Part shown: in pieces, positions 11,152 to 22,594 of the stretch
How positions within the stretch are numbered: position 1 is the first letter of the stretch
Layout: each line of letters begins with the position of its first letter
NCBI GenBank assembly: GCA_963555705.1
Contig: OY743184.1
Coordinates: forward strand, 29,606,639-29,670,638
Length of the DNA stretch: 64,000 bases
Direction of reading: 5' to 3'
Source: Ligustrum vulgare
Taxonomy: Eukaryota; Streptophyta; Magnoliopsida; Lamiales; Oleaceae
Position numbers and translations under genes: made by a program
Notes under the pieces: generated by a model
The model's database searches: none
What the model saw: the letters and a program-made list of their open reading frames with translations, nothing else
What the model was told of the DNA's origin: nothing

Positions 11152-11334
11152 ACTTTCGGTCGTCCGAAAGTTTTTCGGTCGATCGAAACTCTGCAGATCT
11201 GAAAATGGGTAGCTGCAAATCAGTCAAGTAATGGTCGACCGATATAGGAGTTCAACTAAAACAGGTTTCGGTTGAACACTTTATTCAACCGAAAGTCACC
11301 TTTCGGGCGATCGAAATGTTTCGGTCGACCGAAA
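11152..11334. promoter_or_regulatory. Cluster of TTTCGGTCGACCGAAA-type palindromes upstream of the MPPK ORF
   Basis: Palindromic motifs crowd this 180-bp stretch: ACTTTCGG...CCGAAAGT at 11152-11171, TTTCGGTCGATCGAAA at 11173-11188, GGTCGACC at 11233-11240, TTTCGGTTGAA...TTCAACCGAAA at 11266-11294, and a perfect 16-mer TTTCGGTCGACCGAAA at 11319-11334. Related motifs occur in the copia-1 LTR at 8395-8426 and 15908-16051. The role is unknown: protein-binding operator-like sites or RNA hairpins are both possible. Confidence 0.7.
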
Positions 11335-11466
11335 TGCTCAAAAATCAAAATTTTCACACATTTCGATTAGAAGAAATATACAATGTAAATTTAGCCACAA
11401 ATATCAGTTTCATCAATAATACACAATCCTCTTCTAATGTATGAAAATCTATCATGAGCCAGAGGT

Positions 11467-13078
11467 TTAGTAAAAATATCGGCCAATTGTTTGTTTGGTA
11501 CTAACAAATTCCAAGTAAATGTCACATTTTTGCACATGATATCTAAGAAAATGATGTCGAATTTCAATATGCTTTGTGCGAGAGTGCAAGATGGGATTTT
11601 TTAACAGATTAATAACACTAGTGTTATCACACATAATAGGAGCATTTTCAAAATTCAAGTGATAATCACTAAGAATTTGTTTCATCCGCAAAATTTGAGC
11701 ACAACAACTAGCAGTCGAGATATATTGAGCCTTAGCGGTAGATAGTGCAATGGAATTTTGTTTCTTGCTAAACCATGACACAAGTGCAAAACCTAGAAAG
11801 TGACAAGTTCCACTTGTGCTTTTTCTATCAATTGTGCATCCCGTCCAATCGGCATTCGAATAATTTATAAGATCAGTATGAGTGCCTTTTGGATACCAAA
11901 GTTCTAGTGCTACATAAATATCCAAAAATATGTTTTAAGGCACTTAGATGAGATTCTTTAGGATTTGACTGAAATCTAGCACATAAGCACACACTAAACA
12001 TAATATCGGGTCTACTTGCGGTTAAGTAAAGAAGAGATCCAATCATACCTCGATATTTTGTGATGTCAATGGAAGTGCCTTGCTCATCTTCGTCCAATTT
12101 GATTGAAGCACTCATTGGAGTATTAATTGGTTTCAAGTTTTCCATCTCGAACTTTTTGAGCATGTCCACAATTTACTTAGTTTGACTAATGAATATTCCT
12201 TCACTAGTTTATTTGAATTTTAACTCTCCCATCATGCTCATTTCAAATTCATTGCTCATACATTTTGAAAATTCTTCACAAAGAGAAACATTAGTTGCAC
12301 CAAAAATAATATCATCAACATGAATTTGTACAACAATCATGTCTTCCTTTTTGGTTTTGATAAAAAGTATAGTATCCGCATTTCCCATTTGAAAATCATT
12401 TGAAAAAAAGAAATTTGCTCAATCTTTCATATCAAGCTCTAGGAGCTTGTTTTAAACCATATAGAGTCTTTCTTAGTTTAAATACATTATCCGGAAATTT
12501 ATAATTTTTGAAATCGGGAGGTTGTTCAACATAAACTTCTTCTTGAATAAAACCATTTAAAAATGCACTTTTGACATCCATTTGATAAAGAGTAAAACCT
12601 TTGTGACAAGCAAAGGCAAGAAGCATACGAATGGATTCTAGTCTAGCAACCGGTGCAAAAGTTTCTTCAAAGTCAATGCCTTCTTCTTGATTGTAACCTT
12701 GGGCCACTAATCTAACCTTGTTATGTACAATTATACCATTTTCATCCTTTTTGTTTCGAAAAACTATTTTGTACCAATAACAGTTTGATCATTTGGTCTA
12801 TCAACTAAATCCCAAACATGATTTCTTTCAAATTGATTTAGTTCTTCTTGCATTGCAAAAATCCAAAACTCATCAAACTCAGCTTCTTTGAAATTCTTTG
12901 ATTCAATTTGAGAAATAAAGACACAATTATTTAAGAATCCTTTAGTAGAGTTTCTAGTAGAGCCAATTATGAGCTCTTTTGGGTGAGATGGAGAAAATCT
13001 CCATTCGATAGGAAGTGTTTGATCAGTTGAGTTTTTGGAATATTTTCCTTCTTCTTGTCGAGGAGTCGGTTCTTCCAA
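11467..13078 (-). pseudogene. copia-1 reverse transcriptase and RNase H, broken
   Basis: Minus-strand Ty1/copia pol. From 13078 the frame gives the pre-RT segment ([19 protein letters not shown]). The RT core follows at 12707-12432, with the typical [20 protein letters not shown] and [16 protein letters not shown] decayed stretch carries IHVDDIIF at about 12305-12335, where the usual YVDD has H before VDD. 12169-11873 holds KYRGMIGSLLYLTASRPDI. RNase H (11925-11467) has NADWTGCTIDRKSTSGTCHF and SRTKHIEIRHHFLR. Several stops and frameshifts separate the parts, so no active enzyme can be made. The integrase that should lie between protease and RT is absent. Confidence 0.85.
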
Positions 13079-13296
13079 GTATTTTTCTTCATTGTCTTTG
13101 GAAATTTCATTGCTTTGATCTTAATATTCATTTCCTCAAAATGAATTTCCAAACCTATATCAACACCAATATTTCCAATGTCAATGATTTTTCCTTTGGT
13201 ATTATCTTCAAAAGTGACATGACCTCCATCATTTCTTTTGAATTTTGATAAAAGTGATTTATCTCCTGTCATGTGCTTTGAGCAACCACTATCCAA
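12967..13296 (-). pseudogene. copia-1 protease remnant joined directly to pre-RT sequence
   Basis: The frame begins MDSGCSKHMTGDKSLLSKFK, the copia aspartic protease active-site region (DSG-type, followed by HMTG). About 60 codons later it passes straight toward the pre-RT linker. The GAG-pre-integrase and integrase core domains expected at this point are missing, implying an internal deletion of roughly 1.5 kb relative to a complete copia element. This makes the element non-autonomous for integration. Confidence 0.75.
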
Positions 13297-13340
13297 AGAC
13301 CAATTACTCTTTACTCTTGTTGATACCTACAAAACATGAC

Positions 13341-14969
13341 TTAATTTTTGACTTCTTGGTACTCACATAATTTTAGGTCCTTGATGTTAGTTCCTTGAAC
13401 CCTCTTATGCCTTTCTCCAAAGTATAGTTTCTTTTTCACTAAACAATTAAAAAATACATGTCCACTTCTATTACAAAAGCTACATGTTGCTAAGGTTTTG
13501 ATAAAAGTATTTTGATGAAAGGAATAAGAAGTAGAGGCTTTAACAAAAGTGTTTTTGGTATATTTTTGTTTCAAAAATGGTTTGTATCCAATTCCTCATT
13601 TATCAAAAACACATTGTTGTTTACCAAGTATGAGTTTAAAATTTTTTTTGCCTTTAGTGATTGAATTTGTGAACAATGTATGTTAAATCTAAAACTTTCT
13701 CTTTTAGGGAGAGGTTTTCTACAATCAAGGCATTTTGATCATGATACTTCTTTTTAATATCCTTTTGTTTTTCCAAATTCTTTTCGGCTTTATTTTTCAA
13801 CAAAATGTATTCCTTTTTAAGAGTGGAATGTTAAAGAATAAGTTTTTCAAAAGCTTCAATCATTTCTTTATATGAGGTAGATAAATTCATCATAGGAGGG
13901 AATGTCATTTTTATTTACCTTATTTTCAATGGCCATGAAGTACATATTTGCAACTTCATCTTGACTTTCACTTTCATCTTGTTCATCATCACTATCATCC
14001 CAAGTAGCTTGTAGAGCTTTCTTTTTGAGAAATTCTCTCTTGTTGGGACATTCGGTTCTTTTGTGATCGGGTTTGTCACAATCATAGCAAATAATCTTTT
14101 TCTCTTCACCTTTATCTTCTTTCTTTTGAAATCTACGATTGTTACGAAAGGCTTTCCACTTTTTGAGAAGGAGAACAAGATCATCGAGTTCCTCATCACT
14201 CTTGTTAGAGTTTGAGGCTTCTTCATCATTTGATGACTTTAAGGCAATTTGTCTCCTAGGACGATCCTTCATTTCTTCCTCTTTTGCTTTTCTAGACTTT
14301 TCTTTTATCTCGGCATGATTTTAGCTCATATGTCATCAATGTTCCATAGAGCTCTTCCAAGGGATATGTGTTGACATCTTGGGTGTTTTCTATCAACATC
14401 CTCAATGAGCTCCAATCTTCCGAGAGAGACCTAAGCATTTTGCTAACAAGTTCACCATTAGAAAATTTTCGATCAAATCCCTTATGACCATTAACAATAT
14501 CGGTAAGTCTAGTAATCATGCTAGCAATAGGTTCATCTTGTTTCATGAAGAAATTTTCAAAATTTTTATACAAAAGATTTATATAAGTTTCTTTAACCAT
14601 ATTTGTGCCCATGTGTGTGACTTCTAAAGCATACCAAATAACATGTGCGGAATCACATGTGCTAATACGATTAAATTCATTAATACTAAGTGCACAATAG
14701 AGAAGATTTTTGGCTCTAGCATTTAAAGACAAATTCTTTTTATCATCCTCATCATATTCTTCCTTAGGTTTTGAAATAGTTACATCCGGTTTTCCATCAA
14801 CCTTAATAACCTTAGTAAGCTCATGAGGACCAGATTCAATGACATCCCAAACATCATAATCAATAGAATGAATAAATATCATCATCCTAGTTTTTCAATA
14901 ATTATAATTAGTACCATCAAATAATGGAGGACGATTAGTAGAATGACTATCAATATTTTGGTTAGCCAT
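13341..14969 (-). pseudogene. copia-1 Gag, broken
   Basis: Gag starts at the ATG at 14969, 38 bp inside the primer binding site. Codon 25 is TGA, where the conserved copia context NYNYWKTRM would have Trp. The frame then runs to 14292 and includes ALEVTHMGTNMVKETYINLL and FSNGELVSKMLRSLSEDW, the UBN2/Gag capsid-like region. After a frameshift near 14290 a zinc knuckle CYDCDKPDHKRTECP (C-x2-C-x4-H-x4-C) lies near 14060-14100. A second knuckle, CSFCNRSGHVFFNC, is at about 13440-13490 in another frame. The layout fits a SIRE- or Tork-like copia Gag. Confidence 0.8.
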
Positions 14970-15007
14970 AACTCTAGATTGTAAAATCTAAATGAAAGAG
15001 TTCCTAA

Positions 15008-15019
15008 GCTCTGATACCA
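15008..15019 (-). other. copia-1 primer binding site (initiator tRNA-Met)
   Basis: Minus strand reads TGGTATCAGAGC, complementary to the 3' end of initiator tRNA-Met. It sits two bases inside the LTR end GAGCTATCA and just upstream of the gag ATG. This fixes the 5' LTR and orientation of the element. Confidence 0.9.
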
Positions 15020-15371
15020 ATTGATAGCTCAAGATAAACTAACCAAGAGAGGGGTGAATTGATTTTACAAAACTTTTTCGATAAATACTCTTAAGTTAGA
15101 TACAATTAACCAATTATGAACAATAAATTATTAGGAGCACTAAACTTATCAAGTTAAAAGGATAGGGATAAAAGAACTTATACAATTTACCAAATACTAC
15201 AATAAAATGATTTTGCAGAATATGAAATAAGAAATAAATACAAGTACAATGAAAGTAAGTAAAAGAGATAAGAGAGTGCAAATGATGATTTAAGGAGGTT
15301 CAATCAACCAACGTGATCTATGTCCTCCGTTCCCGAGGTCTCCGTCACGAACAAGGTCAAATCCACTATAT

Positions 15372-15465
15372 TGATAACTTACAACAAGGAGTATCAAATC
15401 CTTAAGTGACTTACAACAAGGAGCATTTATTCTGAGGTGACTTTACAACAAGGAGCACCTATTCT
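15372..15465 (+). repeat. Three-copy tandem repeat in the copia-1 LTR
   Basis: The phrase ACTTACAACAAGGAG recurs three times, with an approximate 40-bp period and the third copy carrying one extra T. It lies in the LTR part missing from copy A. Such subrepeats often modulate LTR promoters, but nothing here shows function. Confidence 0.75.
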
Positions 15466-15907
15466 TTACAATCGAGTTTTCATAAGGATCTCGAAACCAT
15501 AAACAAAATACAAATGAGAATTTTATAATTGAATAAACTCTTTTAACAAATGATATGATCAAGTTAAGTATCTTGAGAGTTTTAGGATAACACTTCAATA
15601 GATAACAAATATTTAAAGCTCAAGTGTTTATGAAAACTTTGCTATACACTTCAATAAGTGTTTGGTGATGAAGAACTCAATCAATGATCAATAATAAAGT
15701 AAGAGTAATGAGTTTTCTTCAAAATAGAATTCTTGATAAAGATATGAATTTTTTTTTTTATCAATCAAGAAATTCTTTGCAATAAATGAAATAGAATGTA
15801 AAACAAAGTAAGCTCAATGATTTTCAAGTAAATATGCTATCTTAATTGCTCTTGTGGTTGTTGGAAGAGAAATAGCTATTTATAAATCAAGAAAATGAGT
15901 TATAGGA

Positions 15908-16051
15908 ACTTTCGGTCGATCATTTCAACACATTCGGTGGACAGAAAGTTTAAAACTAGCTGTTACACTATTTGAGCCATTGGACTTTCGGAGCAATCTA
16001 TTTCAGTTGATCATATTTTCGATCGATCAATGGACTTTCGGTTGACCGAAA
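15908..16051. promoter_or_regulatory. Palindrome cluster in the copia-1 LTR
   Basis: Contains ACTTTCGGTCGATCATTTC, ATTCGGTGGACAGAAAG and TTTCGGTTGACCGAAA (16036-16051), all variants of a TTTCGGTCGACCGAAA palindrome. The cluster is about 400-550 nt from the LTR 5' end on the minus strand. The same motif family appears in LTR copy A and in the leader of the MPPK ORF. Confidence 0.7.
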
Positions 16052-16459
16052 TAGTTGAATTTGGAATTTTTATTTTTATATCAAAAAGCTCATTTTCCCA
16101 AAAACTATTTCATGTTATGATTTGAAAAATCATTTTTATGCAAGTAATGATTTTAAAAATATTTTTGAGCTTTATGATCTTGCTAAAAATTGATAAGTCG
16201 ATACCTTTACAAATGAGTTGAAATTTTTCAACATAAATCTTCTAAACTTTTAATCTTCGGTCTTTGACGATCTTGTTAACTTCAAATCTCTTTTTGATTG
16301 CTTTGAACTTCAATGGATGAAGATTTTGATCTCGGAGTATTCAAATGACATATATTTGATAAAACTAAATCATCGAAACCATTAGTAATACAAGAGATCT
16401 CGTTTTGTTATAATCAAAACAATATACACGTGAATAATAATAGGTTAACACCCCATACA

Positions 16460-16800
16460 TCAATAATTTAACTTCAAGAACATTTTTTAAGAGGCATTTC
16501 ATTGCATTTTGAGATCTTACTTGTACGCTAACATCTATCACACTTCTTCACAAATAGATAGACATCCTTGAAAAGAGAAGGCCAATAGAAACTAGGATGT
16601 AAGATCTTTGCACTGTCTTTAAAGCTTCGAAGTGACCACCATATGCAGATGATCTTCATCCTATGGAATGCATCGCCTAATGATTTGATACGGGCCTCGT
16701 TTGTAGAGAACATGGTATTCCCTCAAATGAAAATAATTTCTTCTTTTGATAACTTGAGTATTCGGGCGAATTGATGGAGTTGGCCAAGTAGATCACAACG
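16460..16800 (-). pseudogene. Athila-H integrase N-terminal region
   Basis: A minus-strand frame encodes part of a Ty3 integrase zinc-binding domain: ILHPSFYWPSLFKDVYLFVK followed by KCDRC. The copia-1 LTR interrupts it at 16459/16460. The same sequence is present next to the truncated LTR at 8937-9326. Confidence 0.7.
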
Positions 16801-18265
16801 TTGGCATACTACGGTGCATCCACCATAACCAATAACTGTTCATCAAGAAAAACCTCATTGATATCTACTAGATCGGTTACCTTTTCTTGTTCAAGTTTGG
16901 ATAGATGATTTGCTACAACGTTTTCACACGCCTTCTTATCTTTGATGTTTAATTCAAACTCTTGCAAAAGAAATATCCATCTAATCAACCTTGGATTTGC
17001 ATCCTTCTTAGTCAAGACATATCAACGTTGGATGATCTGTATAAACGACATTTGATCCAACAAGATATGAACGAAATTTATCAAAGACATAGACTACTGT
17101 AAGAAGATCCTTCTCGTAGTGGCATAATTTACTTGTGCATTAGTTAGGGTCTTGCTAGCATAATAGATTATATGAAACAATTTCCTTCCCCAGAGCTACT
17201 CCCACTGCATAATCACTTGAACCAAACATTAGTTCAAATGGTAAATTCCAATCTGGTGCAATAATCGCAAGTGGCAAAACTAGTTTTTCTTCTAGAGTGT
17301 TGATAGCCACCTAACACTCCCTAGAGAAAATAAAACGTACACCCTTCATTAGCAAGATTGACAGAGGTTTTTTGATTTTGGAGCGCCTATAAAATTTTGC
17401 ATGACCAAGAAGCTTAGAACACCCTTCACTGAAGTTGGAGGAGGTAGTTTTTCGATAACCTAAATTTTTGTCTTGTCAAAGTCAATGCCTTTTTTGAAAT
17501 GTGTTGCCCCAAAACAATACCTTCTTGAACCATGAAGTGATGTTTTTTTCCAATTGAGCTCCAAATTTATTTCTTCACATCGCTGCAAAACTTAGTGCAA
17601 TTGTTCCAAGCATTCTTCGAAAGATGATCAAAACACTAAAAAGTCATCAATAAAAATCTGAATGGATTTTTCCACCATATCAGAAAAGATGGCCATCATA
17701 CAATGCTGAAAAGTGACAATGGAGTTCATAAGCCAAATGGCATCCTACGCTAGGCAAAAGTACCATAAGGGCATGTAGATGTAGTCATCTCTTAATCCTC
17801 TAGTGCAATAGAAATCTGATTATACCTCGAGTATCCATCCAAGATACAATAATGTGAATGTCAAGCTAACCTTTACTACATCTAATCAATAAAAGGAAGA
17901 TGAATGATCACTTGTAGCTGAGTCGAGTTTTGATAGTCGATTCTAATTCTCCATCCCATGACTGTTCTTGTTGGAATCAATTCATTCTTTTCATTGTTCA
18001 CCATTGTGATACCCCCTTTCTTCGGTACAACCTGTACTGGATTAACCCAACCACTATTTGATATAGGATGTATGATACCCACATCTAAAAGTTTTAGTAA
18101 CTCTGCCCTAAGGATCTCCTTCATGTTAGGATTCAATCTTTTTTGTCCATCTAAGGTTGGCTTGAAATTCTCCTCTATTAATATATTGTGCATGTAAAGA
18201 GAGGGACTAATACCTTTTATGTCAACAATAGTCCATCCAATGGCTTTCTTGTGATATCTGAGCAT
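16801..18265 (-). pseudogene. Athila-H reverse transcriptase and RNase H, broken
   Basis: Minus-strand Ty3 pol. The RT N-terminus (18265-17882) has ISPSLYMHNILIEENFKPT, EILRAELLKLLDVGIIHPIS and VNPVQVVPKKGG. Downstream, in decayed frames, are the polymerase catalytic segment IQIFIDDFLVF (near 17650), with both aspartates present, and a connection and RNase H part ending with LIRWIFLLQEFELNIKDKK and the acidic tail at 17015-16809. Order and motifs match Athila/Tat-group elements. Multiple stops and small indels preclude activity. Confidence 0.8.
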
Positions 18266-18334
18266 TTAGAGTAGTTTATGTTCCTCAATCTATGATAGAT
18301 CTAGCCACGATGACAATTAATATAGTGGAATCCC

Positions 18335-19298
18335 CTAAGTATAAATACCAAATGTGAGATGGCAATTGCTTGATTTCGAGCTTTGGAGGTTGTTGAATGA
18401 ATAGTAATGGTTTTGTAGGACATGTTCCAATTCTTTGAAATATGATCCGCGTCTGCATAGAGAATTAGCTTCAAGGTAGCATTTGCATGCACCAAGTTCA
18501 CTTGAAAGTGAGTTGATTGAGTTTAAATGCATGATACATCCCTCCAAAGGATCAGATGGATTTTCCAAGTTGAATACTTCCCAAATTGCCTGATCTACTA
18601 CATCAACCATGTTACAAGAATCTGACGGAGTAGGATATTTCATTGTCTTGTGGACATCAAAAGTTATTTCTTCATCATTGAATTTCAATTTGAGGGGTCT
18701 CTTTCTTACATCAATGATTGCATCCCAAGTCCTCAAGAATGGCCTCCCCAAGATTAGTTGTATATTTTTTGTCTTCTTCCATATCAAGTGTAACAAAGTC
18801 GGCTGGGAAGATGAATTCTTCCACTTTTATCATAATGTCTTCAATGATTTATCTTAGATACATGATGGATCGATTTGCAAGCTATACATGATGGATCGAT
18901 TTGCAAGTTGTAGATTTACATATGTTGGTTTTGGCTCCCCCAAACCCAATTTCTTGCAAACAAAGAATGACATTAAATTTATACTCGCGCCTAATCATAG
19001 AAAGCTTTATCAAAATATGAATCTCCAATTGTGCAAAGTATAGTAAAACTCCCTGAATCTTTTAATATCAGTGGAAGCTTCTTTTGTAATATGACATTGC
19101 AATCCTCTGAAAGCATTACTCTTTTGTTATCCTCCATCTTTCTCTAATGAGTGAGAATATCCTTTATGAGTTTTGTATAGTTGGACATCTGGACAAATGC
19201 ATCTGTACAAAGGGTATGTTTATCTAGATCTTAGAGATTTTGGAATTTTTCAAATTACTTATCCATTTTTTGCTTTTTCAAAGTTTGTAGGAAAGGGA
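18335..19298 (-). pseudogene. Athila-H protease and Gag-Pro linker, broken
   Basis: Contains LILGRPFLRTWDAIIDV (near 18700-18745), the C-terminal retropepsin signature of Athila-type elements. Upstream are segments reading VMLSEDCNVILQKKLPLILK and GSFTILCTIGDSYFDKA, the region before the protease. The frame is interrupted by several stops. It is cut at 19298 by a solo LTR and resumes at 31037. Confidence 0.75.
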
Positions 19299-19759
19299 TA
19301 GGGTGTAGCGACCAAGAATTTTAAGTTAATTTTTAAAATACTTATTTATTTAAATTCCTTAAAAACCGTGTCGCTATAATATTATTCATTTTTAAATTAA
19401 AACGTGTTCGTTTAGCCAAGTCAATAAAATTCAAGTCAATTTATTTTTCTGTCCAATTCCAACTTTTACAAATTTCTTAAGCCCAATGATCATTTTAAAA
19501 CCCAAATTATATTTAAAACTAAATTCCAAAATTATTTTCATTATTATTCGAAATTTACTTTTAATCTAAGTTATATCTTTTAAATAATTATTTTGATAAA
19601 ATATTATTTTCTTAATGATAATCTTGTATCCAAACTTTTTAAATCCATTTAAATATTCATTAAATCTTATCTTGAATAGGTTTTTATCTTTTCAAGATTT
19701 ACCAACAACTCTATTCAAACTCAAAATCTTCATAACCTATCCTTACTAAAATCGATATA

Positions 19760-20026
19760 TATCCTCCATCCGTCCCATTTATATAGATTTCATTTTTTTT
19801 TCTCTTGCCCCAATTATATAGACATGTTTTTTTTATTGAGAGTATTTATTTTTTTATTTACTGATATACCTCTATTTATTACTTTAAATAATAATATTTT
19901 TGATATTTAAATAAGTGTAATTTGAAAATTTTCTTTATAAAAATTATATTTTTAATAACATTAAATATGTTTTCTTAATCTGTACGAAAAGTCGAACCTA
20001 CCTATATAAATGAGGTGGAAGAAGTA
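19760..20026. mobile_element. Stowaway-like MITE
   Basis: Left end TCCTCCATCCGTCCCATTTATATAG and right end CTATATAAATGAGGTGGAAGAAGTA are imperfect terminal inverted repeats of about 25 bp, bordered by TA. The CTCC(A/C)TCCGTCCCAT start is the Stowaway (Tc1/mariner-type) hallmark and the ~265 bp length fits. The interior is AT-rich and non-coding. It sits inside the G1 solo LTR. Confidence 0.75.
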
Positions 20027-20959
20027 TATCCCAAATTCCCCATCAACGTTCACGTAACACTAACTTCAAGTCACTCGATCTCCACCGATTTTATTCTGGC
20101 AGGAACGTTTTCCACACGAGTTGCCTTCTTCACTCACACAGTAGCCACCCTTATGCCCAACCACTTACCGATTGCGACCTCCATGGTCGAACCTCTAAAC
20201 CATCAACCTCGTTCCCACAATTTACACCAAACCACCATAATCAAGCCCACCTGCCTTCACGTCTGAAACGCTATCACCAATGTCGAACCACAATCTGCTA
20301 TGCCGCCATCAGTTGAACCACAATCTCCTATGCATATTTCTACAACCCTTAATCAATCCACAACACCCAAACCGAAGCACAACAACTGCCCCAAGAACCG
20401 AGCTTCGAACCCCATTATCACACTGCCTTCAATCCACCAGCCCATGCAATCGCCGCACACAAATTTCAAACAATTGCTGCTCGATCACCCTCAACCTCAC
20501 TATCCCATCTCGAAAATCCCCAACCAAAAAATTTACCCAAAACACCACAAGAATCAAAGAATTAAATTGATCCTTTATCTTACCTCATCCCCAAACAGCT
20601 TCGACCGAGTTATCATCAAGAACCGCAACTTTAGTCTCGATTTTCTTGCACCCAAATTGAGTCCCTTTTCGTCCTATTTCCACCTACCCTTAACTAACCA
20701 TCGCTGCCCCCTCGCGAAGGCGACACCACCGCCTGTAGAGCGACACCGACAACCTTGCACAAGAGGAGCTGTCGTTGCCTCTATAGTCTCTCCTCCCCTG
20801 TTTTCGTTGAAAACTGTGAGAGAGAGATGATTGTTTTAATTTATTTAAATGATTTTGAGATTTTTAATTAAATGAGTTTGGTAGACAATAATTTTAGTAA
20901 AATAGACATTTTTTTTAAAATATCAGAATTACTTTTAATGAAAAAAATTGTTTATTTTG

Positions 20960-22240
20960 TAAGGTATATCCTCAAATTTAGTCAGGTTGATTTAATTCAG
21001 TACTTCTGGTTATATTTATATTTTTTAATATTTTAAGTTCTTCTAAAAACGTTCTATATTGTGATAATTTTTCAAATGATTTAGGATGATATTTTTTAAT
21101 TATATATCCTAACGCTATTCCATCTGAAATTTATTCTTCTATATTTTCGTATTCTTTTATAATTTTATGAATTATATTTATATTTTTTGCTGTTTCAACT
21201 GAATTAAATTCTATTCGATTTAGAATAGTATAGTCAATATCTTCGTATATATCTTTTAGTTTAGATTGTTCAACAGAATGTATATTTTTAGATTTTTCGA
21301 TAATAGCTGATAAAAATGAAATTTCTTTGTTTTCTAAATATAGTTTATGACTACAGTTATTAGAAGTTGATGCTTCTGAAGTATCAATTAATTATCAGGT
21401 TGATTATTATACAATTTTTTTTATATAAGTCCATTCTTTGATCTAGTAAAATACAATAATCTGCAATATATTGTTCATATCTCTCTAAAAGTTTATTATA
21501 TTATTCAGAAGATATGTTTTCATTTTCCATTTGATGTTTAATATCTTGCATTTTATTTTTCAATTTTTTTAAAAGGTTATCTAATCCTTCGATTGTATAT
21601 CTTGGCATTAGATTTGGACTGTATTTGTCATAATTTTATTTTCTAAATCTATTAAGCTGTAATATATCAGAATAATCTATAATGTATTGCTCATGATTTT
21701 CTGAAAGTATATAATATTGTTCAAATGATTCATCCATATCTATTAATTGAAATATAATGTTATCTATTTTTTCTATTATTCTTTCTAACAAATTGTCTGA
21801 TCCTTCAATAGTATATCCAGGTATTATAAAAACACAGAAATATAAAGTAGTTATAAAGTTTCATGTAACTTTTCAAATTTTATCAGTATTTGAGAATTGA
21901 TAATATCTATATCAGCTATAATATCTATGCTTGGTTCAAATGGTATATTATATTTTGAAATATTTTTCTTTTTCTTTTATAATTTATCAATTATATTTTG
22001 AATATCTTGTATCATTATAGATCTTACGGTACCTCTAACAAAGTTTTCTATCAAATTTTCTTTAAAACTTTTTAATATCTCTTGTGATGCGTAGAGTTGC
22101 TCTTTGTATCCTATTTTATCAATTTCATTCTCATATTCAATACATTTTTACTTTTAATATTCTTTTTAACTTTATATGGACCTCTATCAGATTTGGATTT
22201 TTTCATGATATAATTGCTTTCATTCATGATATTAAAATTT
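20960..22240 (-). pseudogene. Decayed coding segment downstream of the pararetroviral promoter, unknown product
   Basis: On the minus strand stretches of reading frame of 40-60 codons alternate with stops. They are Lys/Ile/Glu-rich and helix-prone. Within it two related modules, at about 21457-21615 and 21670-21830, each end in a YTIEG-[LS]-DNLL phrase, showing an internal duplication. I cannot assign a domain. It continues from the ORF at 22241-22594 and runs to the insertion edge. Confidence 0.45.
21457..21830 (-). repeat. Two degenerate ~160 bp coding modules
   Basis: Modules at about 21457-21615 and 21670-21830 are offset by about 218 bp. Both go from a segment encoding EQYI-D-SDIL-like residues to one encoding YTIEG-x-DNLL. 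Divergence is considerable, so the duplication predates decay of the copy. Confidence 0.5.
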
Positions 22241-22594
22241 TCAAAAACTGGTAAAGAAAGACTCATCTCTTCCATCACTATCATAATCTATTACAGGATC
22301 ATAATCATTATCACTACTAAAAACATATTCTAAATATAGTTCATTGTTTATTTCAGTATTATAACTATTAAGCCAAAAGTAAATGATTGATTTTATAATT
22401 TCTATTCCTAATAATTCTTTTAATTTAGGAAAAATGGCTAACAAACATGACATATATGTATGATATAACATTTTTATTTCATTATTGGATCTTGTAAACT
22501 GTTTATGCATGAATAAATGTTCAGTTATGCTATGATATTCATCATTATAAGGACTGTTTTGATAATTAAATGTAACAATTCTGAATTCTGTCAT
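22241..22594 (-). CDS. Unknown 117-residue ORF after the pararetroviral promoter
   Basis: Open from ATG 22594 to TGA 22241; a longer frame needs an upstream TTG. It is rich in Asn, Tyr and acidic residues, with an acidic C-terminus (VIDYDSDGRDESFF). It lies about 430 nt downstream of the predicted transcription start, where a pararetrovirus would normally have its RNA leader and then the primer site. A frame continues past the stop with one shift. I recognise no family. It could be an extra gene, part of a second genome component, or the result of rearrangement. Confidence 0.45.
   Translation of the reverse strand: MTEFRIVTFNYQNSPYNDEYHSITEHLFMHKQFTRSNNEIKMLYHTYMSCLLAIFPKLKELLGIEIIKSIIYFWLNSYNTEINNELYLEYVFSSDNDYDPVIDYDSDGRDESFFTSF

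Larger units (their letters stand above)
15022..16459 (-). mobile_element. copia-1 5' LTR (copy B, complete)
   Basis: Bounded by the primer binding site on one side and by Athila-H integrase sequence on the other. The minus strand starts TGTATGGGGTG and ends GAGCTATCA, giving about 1,438 bp. It contains a three-copy tandem repeat at 15372-15465 and palindromes at 15908-16051. No matching intact 3' LTR is found at the other end of the element. Confidence 0.8.

Noticed and set aside
20015..20830. Plus-strand ORFs of 83-176 codons
   Set aside because: CA-rich G1 LTR sequence, partly overlapping the MITE end; no homology-like motif.
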